From: an uncultured Bacteroidota bacterium
Lineage (GTDB): Bacteria > Bacteroidota > Bacteroidia > Chitinophagales > Chitinophagaceae
Assembly (NCBI GenBank): GCA_903906365.1
Contig: CAIVKC010000041.1
Location: forward strand, 62,001-126,000
Length of the DNA stretch: 64,000 bases
Direction: 5' to 3'
Shown here: piece after piece, positions 44,789 through 55,360 of the stretch
Numbering within the stretch: position 1 is the stretch's first letter
Layout: each line of letters begins with the position of its first letter
Program-made: the position numbers and the translations under genes
The notes under the pieces: generated by a model
What the model saw: the letters and a program-made list of their open reading frames with translations, nothing else
Databases searched by the model: none
Told to the model about the DNA's origin: nothing

Positions 44789-45727
44789 TCAAAGGAGTTT
44801 CCTGTCTCGCAGCCAGCCTTCCATTTCCCGGTCCCATTGTTCCACGTGCCCATGGTTTTGTTTTTTGAGGGCGAAGCCATGGCCTCCCTTTTCGTAAATA
44901 TGTAATTCAGAAGGGACGCCATTTTTTTGCAGCGCCAGAAAAAAATCTATACAGCCCTCCGGCCGGAGGATATAATCATCTGCGGCAAGTACCATCAGGG
45001 TGGGCGGGGTATCATGGGTGACGTAGAGCAGGTTGCTGAAAAAATGTTTCAGGGAATCGCTGGCATTGTTTCCCCCAAGCACCCGGTCAAAAAGGTTCTT
45101 CACCGGCGGAAGCCTGAAATAGTTTGGGCTGGGATACATCCCCGGGTAGACCAGGATCATAAAATCAGGGCGCAGGCTGACCGTGGTATCAGGATTTTCC
45201 CCTACGGGATAATCATAGTGAGTGCCCGCGGTGACAGCCAGGTGCCCGCCGGCAGAAAACCCCACCAGGCCAATCCGGGCGGCATCCAGTTTCCATTTGG
45301 AAGCCTGCGTGCGCACCAGCCGAATGGCCTGTTGAACATCCTGCAGGGGCCGGATGGCTTTGTGTGTCATGAGTTCGTCTTTGGGCAGCCTGCTTTTCAA
45401 CACGAAGGCCGTAATACCCCTTTCCGTAAACCACCTGGCCACGGCCTGTCCTTCGTATTCCATGCCCAGCGAAACATAACCGCCCCCCGGGCAGATGATG
45501 ACCGAAGTGCCGTTGGGCTTATTGGGAAGGTAGCTGTAAAGAACAGGGATCTGCACATCGCTTACAGAAACAAGGATTCCCCCTTTATTGAATTTATGCT
45601 TTTCAGGGATCCTGTTCGGGATGGCCCCCGGTACTCCCCCGGGATACAACAGGATAGAATCGGTTTGTGCCTGCAGTCCCTCCAGCGCCAACAGGGCGCA
45701 AATAAGGGTCCATAGCCTAATTGTCAT
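44789..45727 (-). CDS. secreted alpha/beta hydrolase (acetyl-esterase type)
   Basis: Carbohydrate- or lipid-ester hydrolase of 312 residues with a signal peptide (LWTLICALLALEGLQAQ). The fold markers are VIICPGGGYVSLGMEYEG, nucleophile Ser in GFSAGGHLA, the acid near AADDYILRPEG, and the His in GGHGFALKKQ. The GxSxGG loop and the PGGGY oxyanion motif are those of the acetylxylan-esterase/BD-FAE group. No polysaccharide-utilisation cluster adjoins it. Confidence 0.87.
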   Translation of the reverse strand: MTIRLWTLICALLALEGLQAQTDSILLYPGGVPGAIPNRIPEKHKFNKGGILVSVSDVQIPVLYSYLPNKPNGTSVIICPGGGYVSLGMEYEGQAVARWFTERGITAFVLKSRLPKDELMTHKAIRPLQDVQQAIRLVRTQASKWKLDAARIGLVGFSAGGHLAVTAGTHYDYPVGENPDTTVSLRPDFMILVYPGMYPSPNYFRLPPVKNLFDRVLGGNNASDSLKHFFSNLLYVTHDTPPTLMVLAADDYILRPEGCIDFFLALQKNGVPSELHIYEKGGHGFALKKQNHGHVEQWDREMEGWLRDRKLL

Positions 45728-45996
45728 GAGGGTTATTTATTTGTATATAATGTTGATTAACAATAAATTTTGTTGATTTGATCCATTGTCAGGCCCATAA
45801 AATGGTCCAGGCGCGTTTGAAAAGCATGACAACAACCCGGCCAACGGATGGTTTGAAAATAGCCAAAAACCCTCTTTATTTAACAGTGCTTCCTTAGGAA
45901 CTGGCCAGAAAATTTTCAATTCCTGGATACACTCCACGCTTTTATCCTGATTTGGCGCCTTTTATATAGGATATGGGCCATTCAATGTATTATGTA

Positions 45997-46028
45997 TTGC
46001 ATAGTAGTGGTTTAAGACATTATCTTTG
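45997..46028 (+). promoter_or_regulatory. promoter for small secreted PepSY-like protein
   Basis: TTG (45997-45999), 21 bases, then TATCTTTG (46021-46028) match the consensus well. The start would be near 46035, with a leader of about 100 bases before the ATG at 46138. The remaining 45728-45996 holds nothing I can name. Confidence 0.55.
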
Positions 46029-46137
46029 TTATGTAAATGAGCGGTGAAATTGAACGGATATGTAACCTGAAATCAATAAACCGCTTCCCATAAGAAGGCA
46101 ACAACTTAAAAAAAATTCACATAAAAATCTACAGATC

Positions 46138-46584
46138 ATGAAAAAGACAATTTTAATCTGCGCATTGGTCCTGGTGGCCGGTATCAGCAGCAGTTTTGCA
46201 GAAAATGGAGCAGGCATAAACTCCGCCGTAAAGACAGCATTCCAGCGCGATTTTGCCAATGCCCGGGAAGTGAATTGGGAAACCCGATACGCTTTTGTAA
46301 AAGTCACTTTCTCCATTGAAAACCAGGTTGCCTACGCCTACTATACCATGGACGGGGACCTGATGGCTGTGACCAGAAACATCCTTTCCAACCAGCTTCC
46401 CGTCAACAGGTTGGTTTATTTGAGCAAGCACTTTAAGGACTACTGGATTTCAGACCTCTTTGAAATGAATTCAAATGGGGAGACCTCCTACTACATCACC
46501 CTAGAAAATGCAGATAACAGGATGGTACTGAGGTCTGTCGGAAACGGGGAATGGGAGCTTTATAAAAAGGAATCAAAACCCTGA
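46138..46584 (+). CDS. secreted PepSY-like (putative BLIP-fold) protein
   Basis: Periplasmic protein of 148 residues with a signal peptide (KKTILICALVLVAGISSSFA). The mature segment resembles the PepSY-like or beta-lactamase-inhibitor-like repeats of Bacteroidota: VKTAFQRDFANAREVNWETRYAFVKVTFSIENQVAYAYYTMDGDLMAVTRN and a second unit ending GEWELYKK. Function is unknown; these proteins are thought to bind other proteins. A good promoter precedes it and a terminator follows. Confidence 0.72.
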   Translation: MKKTILICALVLVAGISSSFAENGAGINSAVKTAFQRDFANAREVNWETRYAFVKVTFSIENQVAYAYYTMDGDLMAVTRNILSNQLPVNRLVYLSKHFKDYWISDLFEMNSNGETSYYITLENADNRMVLRSVGNGEWELYKKESKP

Positions 46585-46608
46585 GTCATCCTTTCAGGTA
46601 ATCAGAAG

Positions 46609-46649
46609 CCCGTGTCCGGATCCCTGGGGGGATTGGATACGGGTTTTTT
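46609..46649 (+). terminator. intrinsic terminator after PepSY-like gene
   Basis: CCCGTGTCC (46609-46617) pairs with GGATACGGG (46635-46643), one G-T wobble, followed by TTTTTT. It lies 25 bases past the stop. Confidence 0.7.
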
Positions 46650-47001
46650 CATTTCCTATGGTGAATCATCCTTTCCATCAGTAAGCTGGCACCCGGGCAT
46701 AACAGGCAGCCGGCTTTTCTCCAACTAAAGGTTCCAGGCCGTTGGCCGGAAGGGCAAAAAATATTTTGAGGGACAGCCTCTTCCGGGTAATTGGCCCCTA
46801 ACTGCGCCGCATTGCTTTTACCCCATGTGTTGGCTGCTGGTTAAAGCAAAACTTCATTTGCGCCCCAGGGAGCCTTTGGAGAGGGATCTGCCTTCCGGAA
46901 GGCAAGGCGCGGGGACCAGGCCGGTCAGGATGGCTATTGAAAGGAGAGTCATCCGGTAGGCCAATGGCCACCGATCTGAACCCATTTTTTTTCCGGAGGG
47001 C
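46650..47001. other. non-coding stretch, convergent with M1 peptidase
   Basis: About 350 bases after the terminator. I see no gene, RNA or repeat. Confidence 0.4.
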
Positions 47002-48594
47002 TTATTCCAGAGAAATTTTGGTCAGGTAATAAGTGTTCGGATCTATCAGGGGAAGGCTGCTGCTTTTCAGCAATATTCCCTTTTTATCAACCAGGAAGCG
47101 TTGGGTACCCTGACTGGTGGTAATCTCCAGGGGCAGGGTCATATCCAGGTTCATCAGGCTGATGCGGTAATCCTCCTGCGATAATTTTGTAACGGCTATT
47201 TCCAGTTTGGAGGTCGTTTTCAGATACAGGTTGAAAAGCGGGTGCAGGTCCATGGACGAACTATCGCAGAAATAGGATTCCACATCGGCAGTCGTAACCA
47301 GGTTATCATAGGTGAAGCCGGGAGAAGTGGCAAAGGACTTCAGGATGGAGAAAAAAAGAGGGTCACCCATGACAAATCGCAGGGTATGCATGAAAAAGGC
47401 CCCCTTGCCGTAAATATCTCCCTGGTAGGCGGATTCTTCATCAAGGTCTTTTCCAAAAACCAGGGGGATCTTATTTTTGAAATGCGGGGCCATTTCCTGG
47501 AAATGGCGGATATAGCCATTTTCCCCCTCCAGTTCCCGTATATCGAGGGCATCCCCAAAGGAGTTGATGCCTTCATGGATCCAGTAATCTGCCCAGTCTT
47601 TCACGGTGATCTTATTGCCCCACCATTCATGACCGAATTCATGATCCATCAGCCAGTCAAAATCCTGCCCGCCTATTTTTTTATACCTGAACTGGTTTCC
47701 ATACGCATTCATGGTCTGGTGTTCCATTCCCAGGTGCGGGGTTTCGGCAATGCCGATTTTTTCCTTTGCCCAGGGGTATTCCCCGAAATATTTCTCTCTC
47801 GACCTCACTGTCTGCTCAAGCACATCAAGATGATGGCCCGCTTTTGCGGAGTCCTCTTCCAGCACATAAAACTGCATGGGAACTTTATTGCCCAGCACGG
47901 TGGTATATTCCCGGCTTACCACCCGGTACCTGGCCACATTGAAGACAAGGCTGTAATTGTTGATGGTATAATTGGTTTTCCAGTCATAGGTTACTTTTCC
48001 CTTTTTATGGCTGACACGCTGCAGTAGACCCGGTCCCGCCACGACCAGACCTTCCGGCACCGTGATCCGCAGTTCGGCCCCTTCATTTGGCTCATCGGAA
48101 GGATGGTCCTTACAGGGAAAATAGAGTTTTCCGCCTGTGCCTTCTGCCGTAACTGCCACCCAGGGGTGGCCTGTGGAATCATGGGTCCAGATAAAGCCGT
48201 CATCCCAGGGAGGCCGCCTGGCCACATGGGGTTTGCCGCTGTAATTTACCTGAACGGAGGCCCGTCCGGCCGGTAAATCAACCGGCAGATGAATTGCTAT
48301 CAGGTTGTTATGGTATTCAAAAGGCAGGCTCCGGTGGTTGACCAGGACAGTGCTGATATGAAAGGAATCAAGCAGGTCAAAAAGCAGCACACGGGTTGGC
48401 TGCAGCAGGATGAATTCGATGAGGGTATAGCCCTCAATACCCTTACTGGCCGGATCCACATCCAGGGCGATGGTATAATGGCGGATATCCATAATGGCCT
48501 GTTCGGGCCTGAGTTTGCCTCCGGAAGTAAAGGATTGCTGTGCGTATATACTTTGGCAAATGACAATGGATGCGACACATAATAAAAGTCTCAT
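47002..48594 (-). CDS. secreted M1 family zinc aminopeptidase
   Basis: Metallo-aminopeptidase of 530 residues. Signal peptide (RLLLCVASIVICQSIYAQ), N-terminal beta-domain (about 25-215), then a catalytic domain with HEFGH near 317 and the downstream ligand Glu in the segment DYWIHEGINSFGD. The exopeptidase signature is GMEHQTMNA rather than the common GAMEN. The protein is short for M1 enzymes (often 800-900) and lacks the C-terminal helical domain. The 5' ATG at 48594 is preferred; the open frame extends to 48657. Confidence 0.9.
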   Translation of the reverse strand: MRLLLCVASIVICQSIYAQQSFTSGGKLRPEQAIMDIRHYTIALDVDPASKGIEGYTLIEFILLQPTRVLLFDLLDSFHISTVLVNHRSLPFEYHNNLIAIHLPVDLPAGRASVQVNYSGKPHVARRPPWDDGFIWTHDSTGHPWVAVTAEGTGGKLYFPCKDHPSDEPNEGAELRITVPEGLVVAGPGLLQRVSHKKGKVTYDWKTNYTINNYSLVFNVARYRVVSREYTTVLGNKVPMQFYVLEEDSAKAGHHLDVLEQTVRSREKYFGEYPWAKEKIGIAETPHLGMEHQTMNAYGNQFRYKKIGGQDFDWLMDHEFGHEWWGNKITVKDWADYWIHEGINSFGDALDIRELEGENGYIRHFQEMAPHFKNKIPLVFGKDLDEESAYQGDIYGKGAFFMHTLRFVMGDPLFFSILKSFATSPGFTYDNLVTTADVESYFCDSSSMDLHPLFNLYLKTTSKLEIAVTKLSQEDYRISLMNLDMTLPLEITTSQGTQRFLVDKKGILLKSSSLPLIDPNTYYLTKISLE

Positions 48595-48713
48595 GGATTC
48601 CCTTTGGCTAAAAATAGATAATATCACCGGTTTACCAATACCGTCTGTGAAATACAACCATGGCTCCGTTATTGCCGGTCCGTTACAGGAATGGTTAGAT
48701 ATCTTAAAAATTT

Positions 48714-48721
48714 TATCTTTG
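48714..48721 (+). promoter_or_regulatory. -7 element upstream of OMP gene
   Basis: TATCTTTG matches TAnnTTTG exactly, about 70 bases upstream of the ATG at 48792. No properly spaced TTG was found, so this is a weak call. Confidence 0.35.
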
Positions 48722-48791
48722 ACCAGTCAACTGAAAGGTCCTTGCCCGGGCAATAGACCCATGTATATTATCACCCATTCAAACCAGTAAT

Positions 48792-49313
48792 ATGTTTAAA
48801 ACCATCCTGCCTGCCATCCTTTTTTCCCTGCTGGTAGAGGCCTCCGTGGCCCAGCCGCTTTCCCAGAGCAATTACCAATCTGCTGTTGGAATGAGGGTAT
48901 CAGGGGGTTATTATGATCTTTTTTCCGCGTCTTATAAGACTTTTATCACAGAACCCGGCGCCATAGAACTCAATGCCGGTTTTCGCAACTACAGTATTCC
49001 CGGATTCAGCTGGTTCAACCTTAGTGCATCGGCCAGTTACCAGCATCATTTTAACATTGAACCCGTAGAAGGGCTTCGATGGTTCATAGGCGGAGGCCTG
49101 GTTGCTGTCAATTCATTTTCCAGCTATTCCAGCTATTCGGGATTCGGGCTCGGAATTTTTCCGACCGGCGGGGTAGACTATAAGTTTGCAGGGATTCCGC
49201 TGAACCTTTCCGCGGACCTCCGGCCAACCATATCATTGATCAAGCCCAATGGCTATTATAGCGGGTTTTACCTGGGCAATGCCGGCCTTTCGGCGAGGTA
49301 TACCATCCGGTAA
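48792..49313 (+). CDS. small outer-membrane beta-barrel protein
   Basis: Predicted barrel of 173 residues with a signal peptide (KTILPAILFSLLVEASVAQ). The mature part alternates amphipathic strands (MRVSGGYYDLFSASYKTF, AIELNAGFRNYS, LRWFIGGGLVAVNSF, GFYLGNAGLSARYTIR) and ends in a terminal Arg after an aromatic strand. It probably has eight strands. No domain name fits certainly; similar Bacteroidota proteins are annotated only as OMPs. It is divergent from the M1 peptidase gene. Confidence 0.72.
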   Translation: MFKTILPAILFSLLVEASVAQPLSQSNYQSAVGMRVSGGYYDLFSASYKTFITEPGAIELNAGFRNYSIPGFSWFNLSASASYQHHFNIEPVEGLRWFIGGGLVAVNSFSSYSSYSGFGLGIFPTGGVDYKFAGIPLNLSADLRPTISLIKPNGYYSGFYLGNAGLSARYTIR

Positions 49314-49342
49314 CAAAGGGGTGGGTGGGTGTTGACAGGGAA

Positions 49343-51499
49343 TTATTTTGCCTTCAGCAGCTTTTGGGTATATATGGCTGAACCTGCGCGCACCTTTACC
49401 AGGTACATACCGGCGGCCAGATAGGCTGTTTCGGGGATCAGCATGAAATTGCGCCCGCGCTGGGTATCAAAACTTTTATGGATGAGTGGCTTGCCCGCAT
49501 TGTCAATGACCTGCACATCAATTTGCTGGTCTTTGTCGGAGGTAAACTGCAGGGTTACCTGGTTGGGGGACGGATTCGGATATAGCTGCAGGGCCGCAAC
49601 CGGGTTTTCCCTCAGGTTGATCAGCAGTATATTGGTATAGATATATTTCCCGTTGTCATCCACCATCCTGATGCGGTAATAGTTCAGGCCTGCCTGTGGA
49701 TTGGTATGGACATATTTGTAATCAGTGGTCCCTGGGGTAAAACCCATAGTGCCCAGATCTGAAAAATGGGTGCCGTCCGTACTGTACTCGATACTAAAGA
49801 AGCTGAAGTTTTCAGCGCTCTCCACGCCCCAGTTCAGGTATACAGCGCCTCCCTGCAGGGTCGCAGAAAAAAACCTGAGTATGATCGGCAAAACCCCGCA
49901 GCTGAAGATGGGCGCCCCTGAAAGGGTTACCAGCCTGCCATTGCTTCCGGGCCTTGCATTGTAGTAATTGGTCAGCGCCCCGCCGGTGCTTCCTACCCGG
50001 GTAAAGCCATTGGACCCTCCGGTAACATTGCTGCTGGACAGGGTGCCATTGGTATATATAATGCCGCCCCCTCCGCCGCCACCCGGTCCGTGGTTATAAT
50101 AAGTGGACATATTGCCACCCGTTCCCCCTTTGGCTGAAGCCGTGATGGTTCCCAGGCCAGTGGTTCCGTTGCCCACGGTGACCAGGACGATGGTCCCGCC
50201 AGCCCCGCCGCCGCCGGCGGCATCTGTCTGGGCAGTGGCATAAGTAGTGGTCACACCCGGCCCGTCGCCACCGTCGGCATTGACCGATCCGGAGCCCGCA
50301 TACAGGTTGGCTCTTGATACAATAATGCCTCCTCCCGTTCCGCCACTGACGTTGACTTCGTTGGTGGCGTCGCTGTTATTGGCCGTACCGGCACCAGCTC
50401 CTCCGCCCATGATGATTCTTTGCAGGCTCGCCTGGGTAAATACAGCTCCGCCATATCCCCCAAATGGGTAGGTGGAAGAGTCCTGTGTGCCATTACCTGC
50501 AGGCCAGCCGCTGCCGCCCTGACCTCCCGCCCCGCCATTGCCGCCCCCGCCGCCGCCTGTATTGGACTGGTTTTGGTTGACAGGCTGACCATCGGTGCCA
50601 CCTCCGCCCGCATTGCCAGGAGCCCCGCGTCCCATCGATCCGCTCAGGTATCCCTCCACCGCTGCGGTGGCCGTTGTCGTGGCGCCGTTGACATAAAGAT
50701 AGGCGGGTGTGCCCGCTATCCCTTCCCCTTTTGCGCCCCCTGCCGTGTTGTTGGCATTGGTAATCGGTGAATTGTATCGGTAATCGGTATTGACCAGGGT
50801 GGTCGTTCCATTGCTGCTCAGTGTGGCACTGGCCCCTGCCAGTTGCTTTCCTCCACCACCCCGGAAACCCAGGGCTGCTACAGTGACCGATCCGTTGAGG
50901 GTAAATGTGCCGGCTGCATCAATAACAACCACTCCGCCGGTGCTGCCATTCCAGGCGGGGGCGGTGATGGAGGCTCCGGAATTGACCGTTAGATTGAAAT
51001 AACGGGGTACACGGATCACCTGGTAGGCCTGAATGGCATTACTGGAGGTATACGCCCGGGTATAATAATTTTTTGCCAGTGAAGAGGTCAGGGTGACCAC
51101 ACTGCCAACGACTGTGGATACAGTAGCGTATTCATAATATCCTGCAACCAGGTTGGTCGACAGGTAACCGCTGGTGGGTGGGCCGGCCACACCGCTGCCA
51201 TAGACATTGGTGTTATTTGTGTTGATGTCTGCACCCTGCATTTGCATGATGACTATGAAATCACCGCCGGCTATGGGATTGGAGGCACCTCTGGCATCCC
51301 GTGTGCCCAGGGTCAGGCTGGTGGTACCCGCCGTCGGATTGCCGGTTCCATTATAATAGGAGTTGATGACAAATCCTGCCGAGGAAATGGTAACAAGCCC
51401 GCTGCTGGGAATGCTTCCGCACTGCGCCAGGGAGGGATTTCTTGCTATGAAACAAGTAATGACTAGTACGGCCCATTTACATTAGGTAGAAATCTTCAT
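49343..51499 (-). CDS. T9SS-exported Gly-rich surface protein, interrupted by a TAA at codon 6
   Basis: The frame reads from the ATG at 51499: M-K-I-S-T, then TAA (51484-51482), then C-K-W-A-V-L-V-I-T-C-F-I-A and on to LAQCGSIPSSG, a normal signal peptide and mature start. There is no further start before 51247 in this frame, so a native product would need the stop absent. Without it the protein would have 718 residues: an N-terminal secreted domain, a Gly-rich central region (about 200-480, GGGGGNGGAGGQGG, GGGGGGGI), and a C-terminal T9SS type A sorting domain (last 80 residues, YPNPSPNQVTLQF to VKVRAGSAIYTQKLLKAK). It may be a pseudogene or the stop a sequence error. Confidence 0.78.
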
Positions 51500-51923
51500 A
51501 GAGTCGTTCAAAATTTGCATTATAGCCAACTTTTTATCCAGTCACCTCCCTATAAACAGGGCGTGAATAGGATGACAGGCTGCTGCAATGGTTAATGTGG
51601 GGAGTTTGCTGTCTCCCGGGTACTTTGCTCAATAATAGTTAAGCTGGAAAACGCTGTTTTTTTAAAAATATTTCATTTCTAATAGAATGTACTTATAGAA
51701 ATGTCAAGATTTTTTGTTTCGAAACTGTATAATCAGGCAGATATCAGCCTCCATGGAGAAGAACCAACCAGATTTTAGCCTGTCGGGCAGAGAGGAGAAA
51801 ATAAATCCTTAATCCTGGAATGGAAGGGGGAAATGGGAAAGGCTGCCACAGGGCAGGGGCCTTGCCTGGCATCAACAAACAACATAACGGGCAGCACCAA
51901 TGGAAAGGCTGCCGGTATTTGAG
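51500..51923. other. AT-rich intergenic region
   Basis: About 424 bases without a gene. AT-rich inverted repeats are visible: ATTTCTA (51675-51681) with TAGAAAT (51696-51702), and the palindrome GTTTCGAAAC (51716-51725). They could be protein sites or chance. Confidence 0.35.
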
Positions 51924-52373
51924 TTACTGGAATTTCAGTGATTGCAGCAATTTAAGCTGGGTAAAACTGCAGAGGATCCCGTTGAGCTGGTACCGTATCA
52001 TTTTCCGCAATCCCTCATACAGGAAGGATTCGTTCAAAATGTCCCGGTAGGCGCTGACCATTTTTTTCTCATTGAGCTGGCAAAAGCTCAGTATATCCTC
52101 TTCATTGGCAAAGGCACCAGGCCCTGCAGTATCCTGGTTTACCGGGGCGGTCTGTTGATCCATCCCGCCAAGCGTTTCAATCTGCGAGAGCAGTTCGGTG
52201 GCATATTGGTTACTTTCCTGGGCAAGGGTAAGTATGGTCCGGCGAAACTGCTGATCGGCTATGCCGGCACCCACTGTTTCATATTTCTTTTTATCCTGCA
52301 AAAGCATGCTGCAGAGTGCCTGCATTTTCTGAAGCAGGAAGGGGGGGGCTTTGTAGAGGTGTTTTTCCATCAT
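51924..52373 (-). CDS. four-helix protein, DUF2383/PA2169-like
   Basis: Cytosolic protein of 149 residues, predicted all-helical: FLLQKMQALCSMLLQDKKKYETVGAGI, RRTILTLAQESNQYATELLSQIETLG, then EEDILSFCQLNEKKMVSAYRDILNESFLYEGLRKMIRYQLNGI. The spacing matches the ferritin-like four-helix DUF2383 family; diiron ligands are not obvious. The double ATG start (52373, 52370) is used. Function unknown. Confidence 0.65.
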   Translation of the reverse strand: MMEKHLYKAPPFLLQKMQALCSMLLQDKKKYETVGAGIADQQFRRTILTLAQESNQYATELLSQIETLGGMDQQTAPVNQDTAGPGAFANEEDILSFCQLNEKKMVSAYRDILNESFLYEGLRKMIRYQLNGILCSFTQLKLLQSLKFQ

Positions 52374-52726
52374 GGCTAAAAGGTTTAATGTAGGAAGTAT
52401 TAATATAACCTTCCAATAACCCTGCCAATCACGATATCAATCAGGGAATCCGGGGCGAATTTTCACCAATTGTTCCAAATGGTCCCCCTTGGGGGGCATC
52501 CTCGGCTTCCAGGGCTTATTATCCGCTGTTTACAAGCCCCCCAAAAGCCCCCGGGCAGACCTCTGCCAAAGGACCGTCGAGCTTACAATGGCGGCCTGGC
52601 CGGTTAACATGGGTTATAATAACCATTCCGTATCCTCTTGGAGGATTATGAAAAAAAATCCCGTTCAATTGAACGGGATTTTTTTTGCCATGGGCTCCGA
52701 TTGAGTTTGCGGATGACTGAGAGCGG
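52374..52726. other. intergenic region with strong palindromic terminator
   Basis: About 353 bases without a gene; see the 52651-52686 terminator. The 52489-52704 frame runs across the palindrome and is not credible. Confidence 0.4.
52651..52686. terminator. bidirectional terminator after aconitase (perfect palindrome)
   Basis: A 36-base perfect palindrome: eight A, TCCCGTTCAA, TTGAACGGGA and eight T. It forms a 10-base-pair stem core flanked by A/T tracts, so it works on both strands. It ends the aconitase transcript 41 bases past its stop. Confidence 0.85.
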
Positions 52727-54994
52727 CTATTTTTTGGCAAATTCTGACCTGATCACATTGAGCGCACCGCCAGCCCTGAACCACTCAATCTGCTGTTCGT
52801 TGTAGGTGTGGTTAACCGGAAAACTATCCACGGTTCCGTCTTTATGATGCAGCACGACTGAAAGGGGTTTACCCGCCTCAAAACTGGTAAGCCCGGTTAT
52901 GTCTACGCTGTCATCTTCCTGGACCTTATCATAATCCTCCTTATTGGAAAAGGTGAGCGCGAGCATTCCCTGTTTTTTTAGATTGGTTTCGTGGATACGG
53001 GCAAAACTGCGCACCAAAATGGCCCGAACCCCCAGGTGCCTGGGCTCCATAGCCGCGTGCTCCCGGCTGCTTCCTTCCCCGTAATTTTCATCTCCTACCA
53101 CGATGCTGCCGATATGGGCAGCTTTGTAAGCCCTGGCAGTGGCCGGAACGGGTCCGTAGGCACCGGTAAGCTGGTTTTTGACCGTGTCTGTCTTGTCATT
53201 GAAAAAATTGACCGCACCGATGAGCATGTTATTGGAGATATTATCCAGATGCCCCCTGAATTTCAGCCAGGGTCCGGCCATGGAAATGTGGTCTGTGGTG
53301 CATTTACCCTTTGCCTTAATGAGCAGTTTAAGCCCCTTGATATCCGTTCCTTCCCAACCATCAAAGGGGGCCAGTAATTGCAGTCGTTGTGAATCAGGAC
53401 GTACCGCGATGGTCACCCCGCTTCCGTCTTCAGCCGGAGCCTGGTAACCCGGATCATCCACGCTGAAGCCTTTGGGCGGAAGCTCGATACCGGTGGGTTC
53501 ATCCAGCTTTACATCCACCCCCGCCTCGTTTTTCAGCGTGTCAGTCAGGGGGTTAAAAGTCAGGTCGCCGGCTATGGCAAAGGCTGTCACTATTTCGGGA
53601 GACGCTACAAAAGCGTGGGTGCTCGCCAGGCCGTCGTTGCGTTTGGCAAAATTCCTGTTAAAGGAGGTTATGATGGAATTTTTCCGGTTGGGATCATCTA
53701 TGTGCCTGGCCCATTGTCCGATGCAGGGACCGCAGGCATTGGCCAGCACCACCCCGCCGATCCGGTCAAATGTTTTGAGGAATCCGTCCTTTTCGATGGT
53801 AAACCTTACCTGCTCACTGCCAGGGGTAATCGTAAACTCAGCTTTGGCCTTCAGGTTTTTATCAATGGCCTGCTGGGCAAGGGAGGCCGAACGGCTGATA
53901 TCTTCGTAGGAGGAGTTGGTGCAGGAACCGATCAGGGCCACTTCCAGCTTTTCAGGCCAGTTGTTTGCCCGGACAGCATCCGCAAATTTGCTGATGGGCC
54001 ATGCCAGATCCGGGGTGAAAGGGCCGTTGACATAAGGCTCCAGTTCATCCAGGTTGATCTCAATGACCTGATCATAATATTTTTTCGGATCGGCATATAC
54101 CTCCGGATCGGGACGCAGGTAGCCCTTAATGCCATCGGCCAGTGCGGCCACTTCCTTCCGGCCTGTTGCCTTCAGGTAATCGGCCATCTTTTTGTCGTAG
54201 GCAAAAATAGAACAGGTGGCACCGATCTCAGCACCCATATTACAGATCGTACCCTTGCCGGTGGCGCTCAGGCTGTCAGCCCCTTCGCCAAAGTATTCCA
54301 CGATGGCCCCGGTGCCCCCCTTGACGGTCAGGATACCGGCTACTTTCAGGATCACATCCTTCGATGAAGTCCATCCGCTCAGTTTTCCGGTCAGCTTAAC
54401 GCCAATGAGTTTTGGCATTTTCAGTTCCCATGGCAGTCCGGCCATGACATCCACGGCGTCAGCCCCGCCCACGCCGATAGCAACCATTCCCAGGCCGCCC
54501 GCATTGGGTGTGTGTGAATCTGTTCCGATCATCATGCCACCCGGGAAAGCGTAGTTTTCCAGTACTACCTGGTGAATGATACCGGCACCCGGTTTCCAAA
54601 ATCCGATACCGTATTTATTGGAGATGGAGGCCAGAAAATCATATACTTCCTTATTGACATCGATGGCAGTGGCAAGATCGGCCACGGCACCGGTTTTAGC
54701 CTGAATCAGGTGGTCGCAGTGCACGGTGGAAGGAACGGCCACCGTTGAACGCCCGCAGGTCATGAACTGAAGCAGCGCCATTTGAGCGGTAGCATCCTGC
54801 ATGGCCACGCGGTCCGGGGCAAAATCCACATAATCCTTTCCCCTTCCGTAAACGGCCGTGGGCGGCTGGTATAAGTGCGAATAGAGTATCTTTTCTGCCA
54901 GGGTCAGGGGAGTACCTACCAGTTTGCGGGCTGCATCCACTTTAGCCGGCATGGCATCGTATAATTTTTTAATGAGATCAAGATCAAAAACCAT
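52727..54994 (-). CDS. acn: aconitate hydratase
   Basis: TCA cycle enzyme isomerising citrate to isocitrate; 755 residues, of the mitochondrial-type aconitase. The [4Fe-4S] ligand cysteines are in GSCTNSS and CGPCIGQ. Other marks are [24 protein letters not shown] and the mobile domain with [17 protein letters not shown]. All parts are intact. It is transcribed alone and ends at a palindromic terminator. Confidence 0.96.
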   Translation of the reverse strand: MVFDLDLIKKLYDAMPAKVDAARKLVGTPLTLAEKILYSHLYQPPTAVYGRGKDYVDFAPDRVAMQDATAQMALLQFMTCGRSTVAVPSTVHCDHLIQAKTGAVADLATAIDVNKEVYDFLASISNKYGIGFWKPGAGIIHQVVLENYAFPGGMMIGTDSHTPNAGGLGMVAIGVGGADAVDVMAGLPWELKMPKLIGVKLTGKLSGWTSSKDVILKVAGILTVKGGTGAIVEYFGEGADSLSATGKGTICNMGAEIGATCSIFAYDKKMADYLKATGRKEVAALADGIKGYLRPDPEVYADPKKYYDQVIEINLDELEPYVNGPFTPDLAWPISKFADAVRANNWPEKLEVALIGSCTNSSYEDISRSASLAQQAIDKNLKAKAEFTITPGSEQVRFTIEKDGFLKTFDRIGGVVLANACGPCIGQWARHIDDPNRKNSIITSFNRNFAKRNDGLASTHAFVASPEIVTAFAIAGDLTFNPLTDTLKNEAGVDVKLDEPTGIELPPKGFSVDDPGYQAPAEDGSGVTIAVRPDSQRLQLLAPFDGWEGTDIKGLKLLIKAKGKCTTDHISMAGPWLKFRGHLDNISNNMLIGAVNFFNDKTDTVKNQLTGAYGPVPATARAYKAAHIGSIVVGDENYGEGSSREHAAMEPRHLGVRAILVRSFARIHETNLKKQGMLALTFSNKEDYDKVQEDDSVDITGLTSFEAGKPLSVVLHHKDGTVDSFPVNHTYNEQQIEWFRAGGALNVIRSEFAKK

Positions 54995-55132
54995 GTTGAA
55001 TGTATTTAATTGATGTTAAAGACTGATTCTGAGGGTAAATTACCCGCCGGAGACGCGAATTTACCTAAAAATGCGTTATTCCATTAACATTAACTTAAAG
55101 AGGTTTCATGAATTTATCTTTAATTTTAGGGT

Positions 55133-55354
55133 ATGAATAAAATGAAGCATTTCATCGAATGGCATGCATTTGGTGTTTGCACGGCCATTGGCGAAAAAAT
55201 GGGTATTGCCACCTCCCGGATTCGCACCTGGTTTGTTTATATTTCCTTTTTGACCATGGGCTCCCCGCTCATTGTTTATTTTGTGCTGGCCTTCTGGATG
55301 AATATAAAAAGGTATATCCTCTCGGCCAGGAGAAATCCGCTGAGGAATCTCTGA
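55133..55354 (+). CDS. PspC-domain small membrane protein
   Basis: Membrane protein of 73 residues with the PspC fold: FGVCTAIGEKMGIATSRIRTWFVYISFLT followed by a transmembrane helix (about 42-58, GSPLIVYFVLAFWMNI) and a basic tail. In phage-shock systems PspC senses membrane stress; no other psp gene is here. TATCTTTA and TAATTTTA-like elements precede the start. The ATG at 55133 (or 55142) is used. Confidence 0.78.
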   Translation: MNKMKHFIEWHAFGVCTAIGEKMGIATSRIRTWFVYISFLTMGSPLIVYFVLAFWMNIKRYILSARRNPLRNL

Positions 55355-55360
55355 TCAGAT

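Noticed and set aside
44927-45715. 262-residue plus-strand frame opposite the acetyl-esterase gene
   Set aside because: Antisense shadow of a recognised gene; no domain seen.
47242-48027. 261-residue plus-strand frame opposite the M1 peptidase
   Set aside because: Antisense shadow; the M1 zinc motif on the minus strand is clear.
53615-54367. 250-residue plus-strand frame opposite aconitase
   Set aside because: Antisense shadow; aconitase cysteine motifs fix the real strand.
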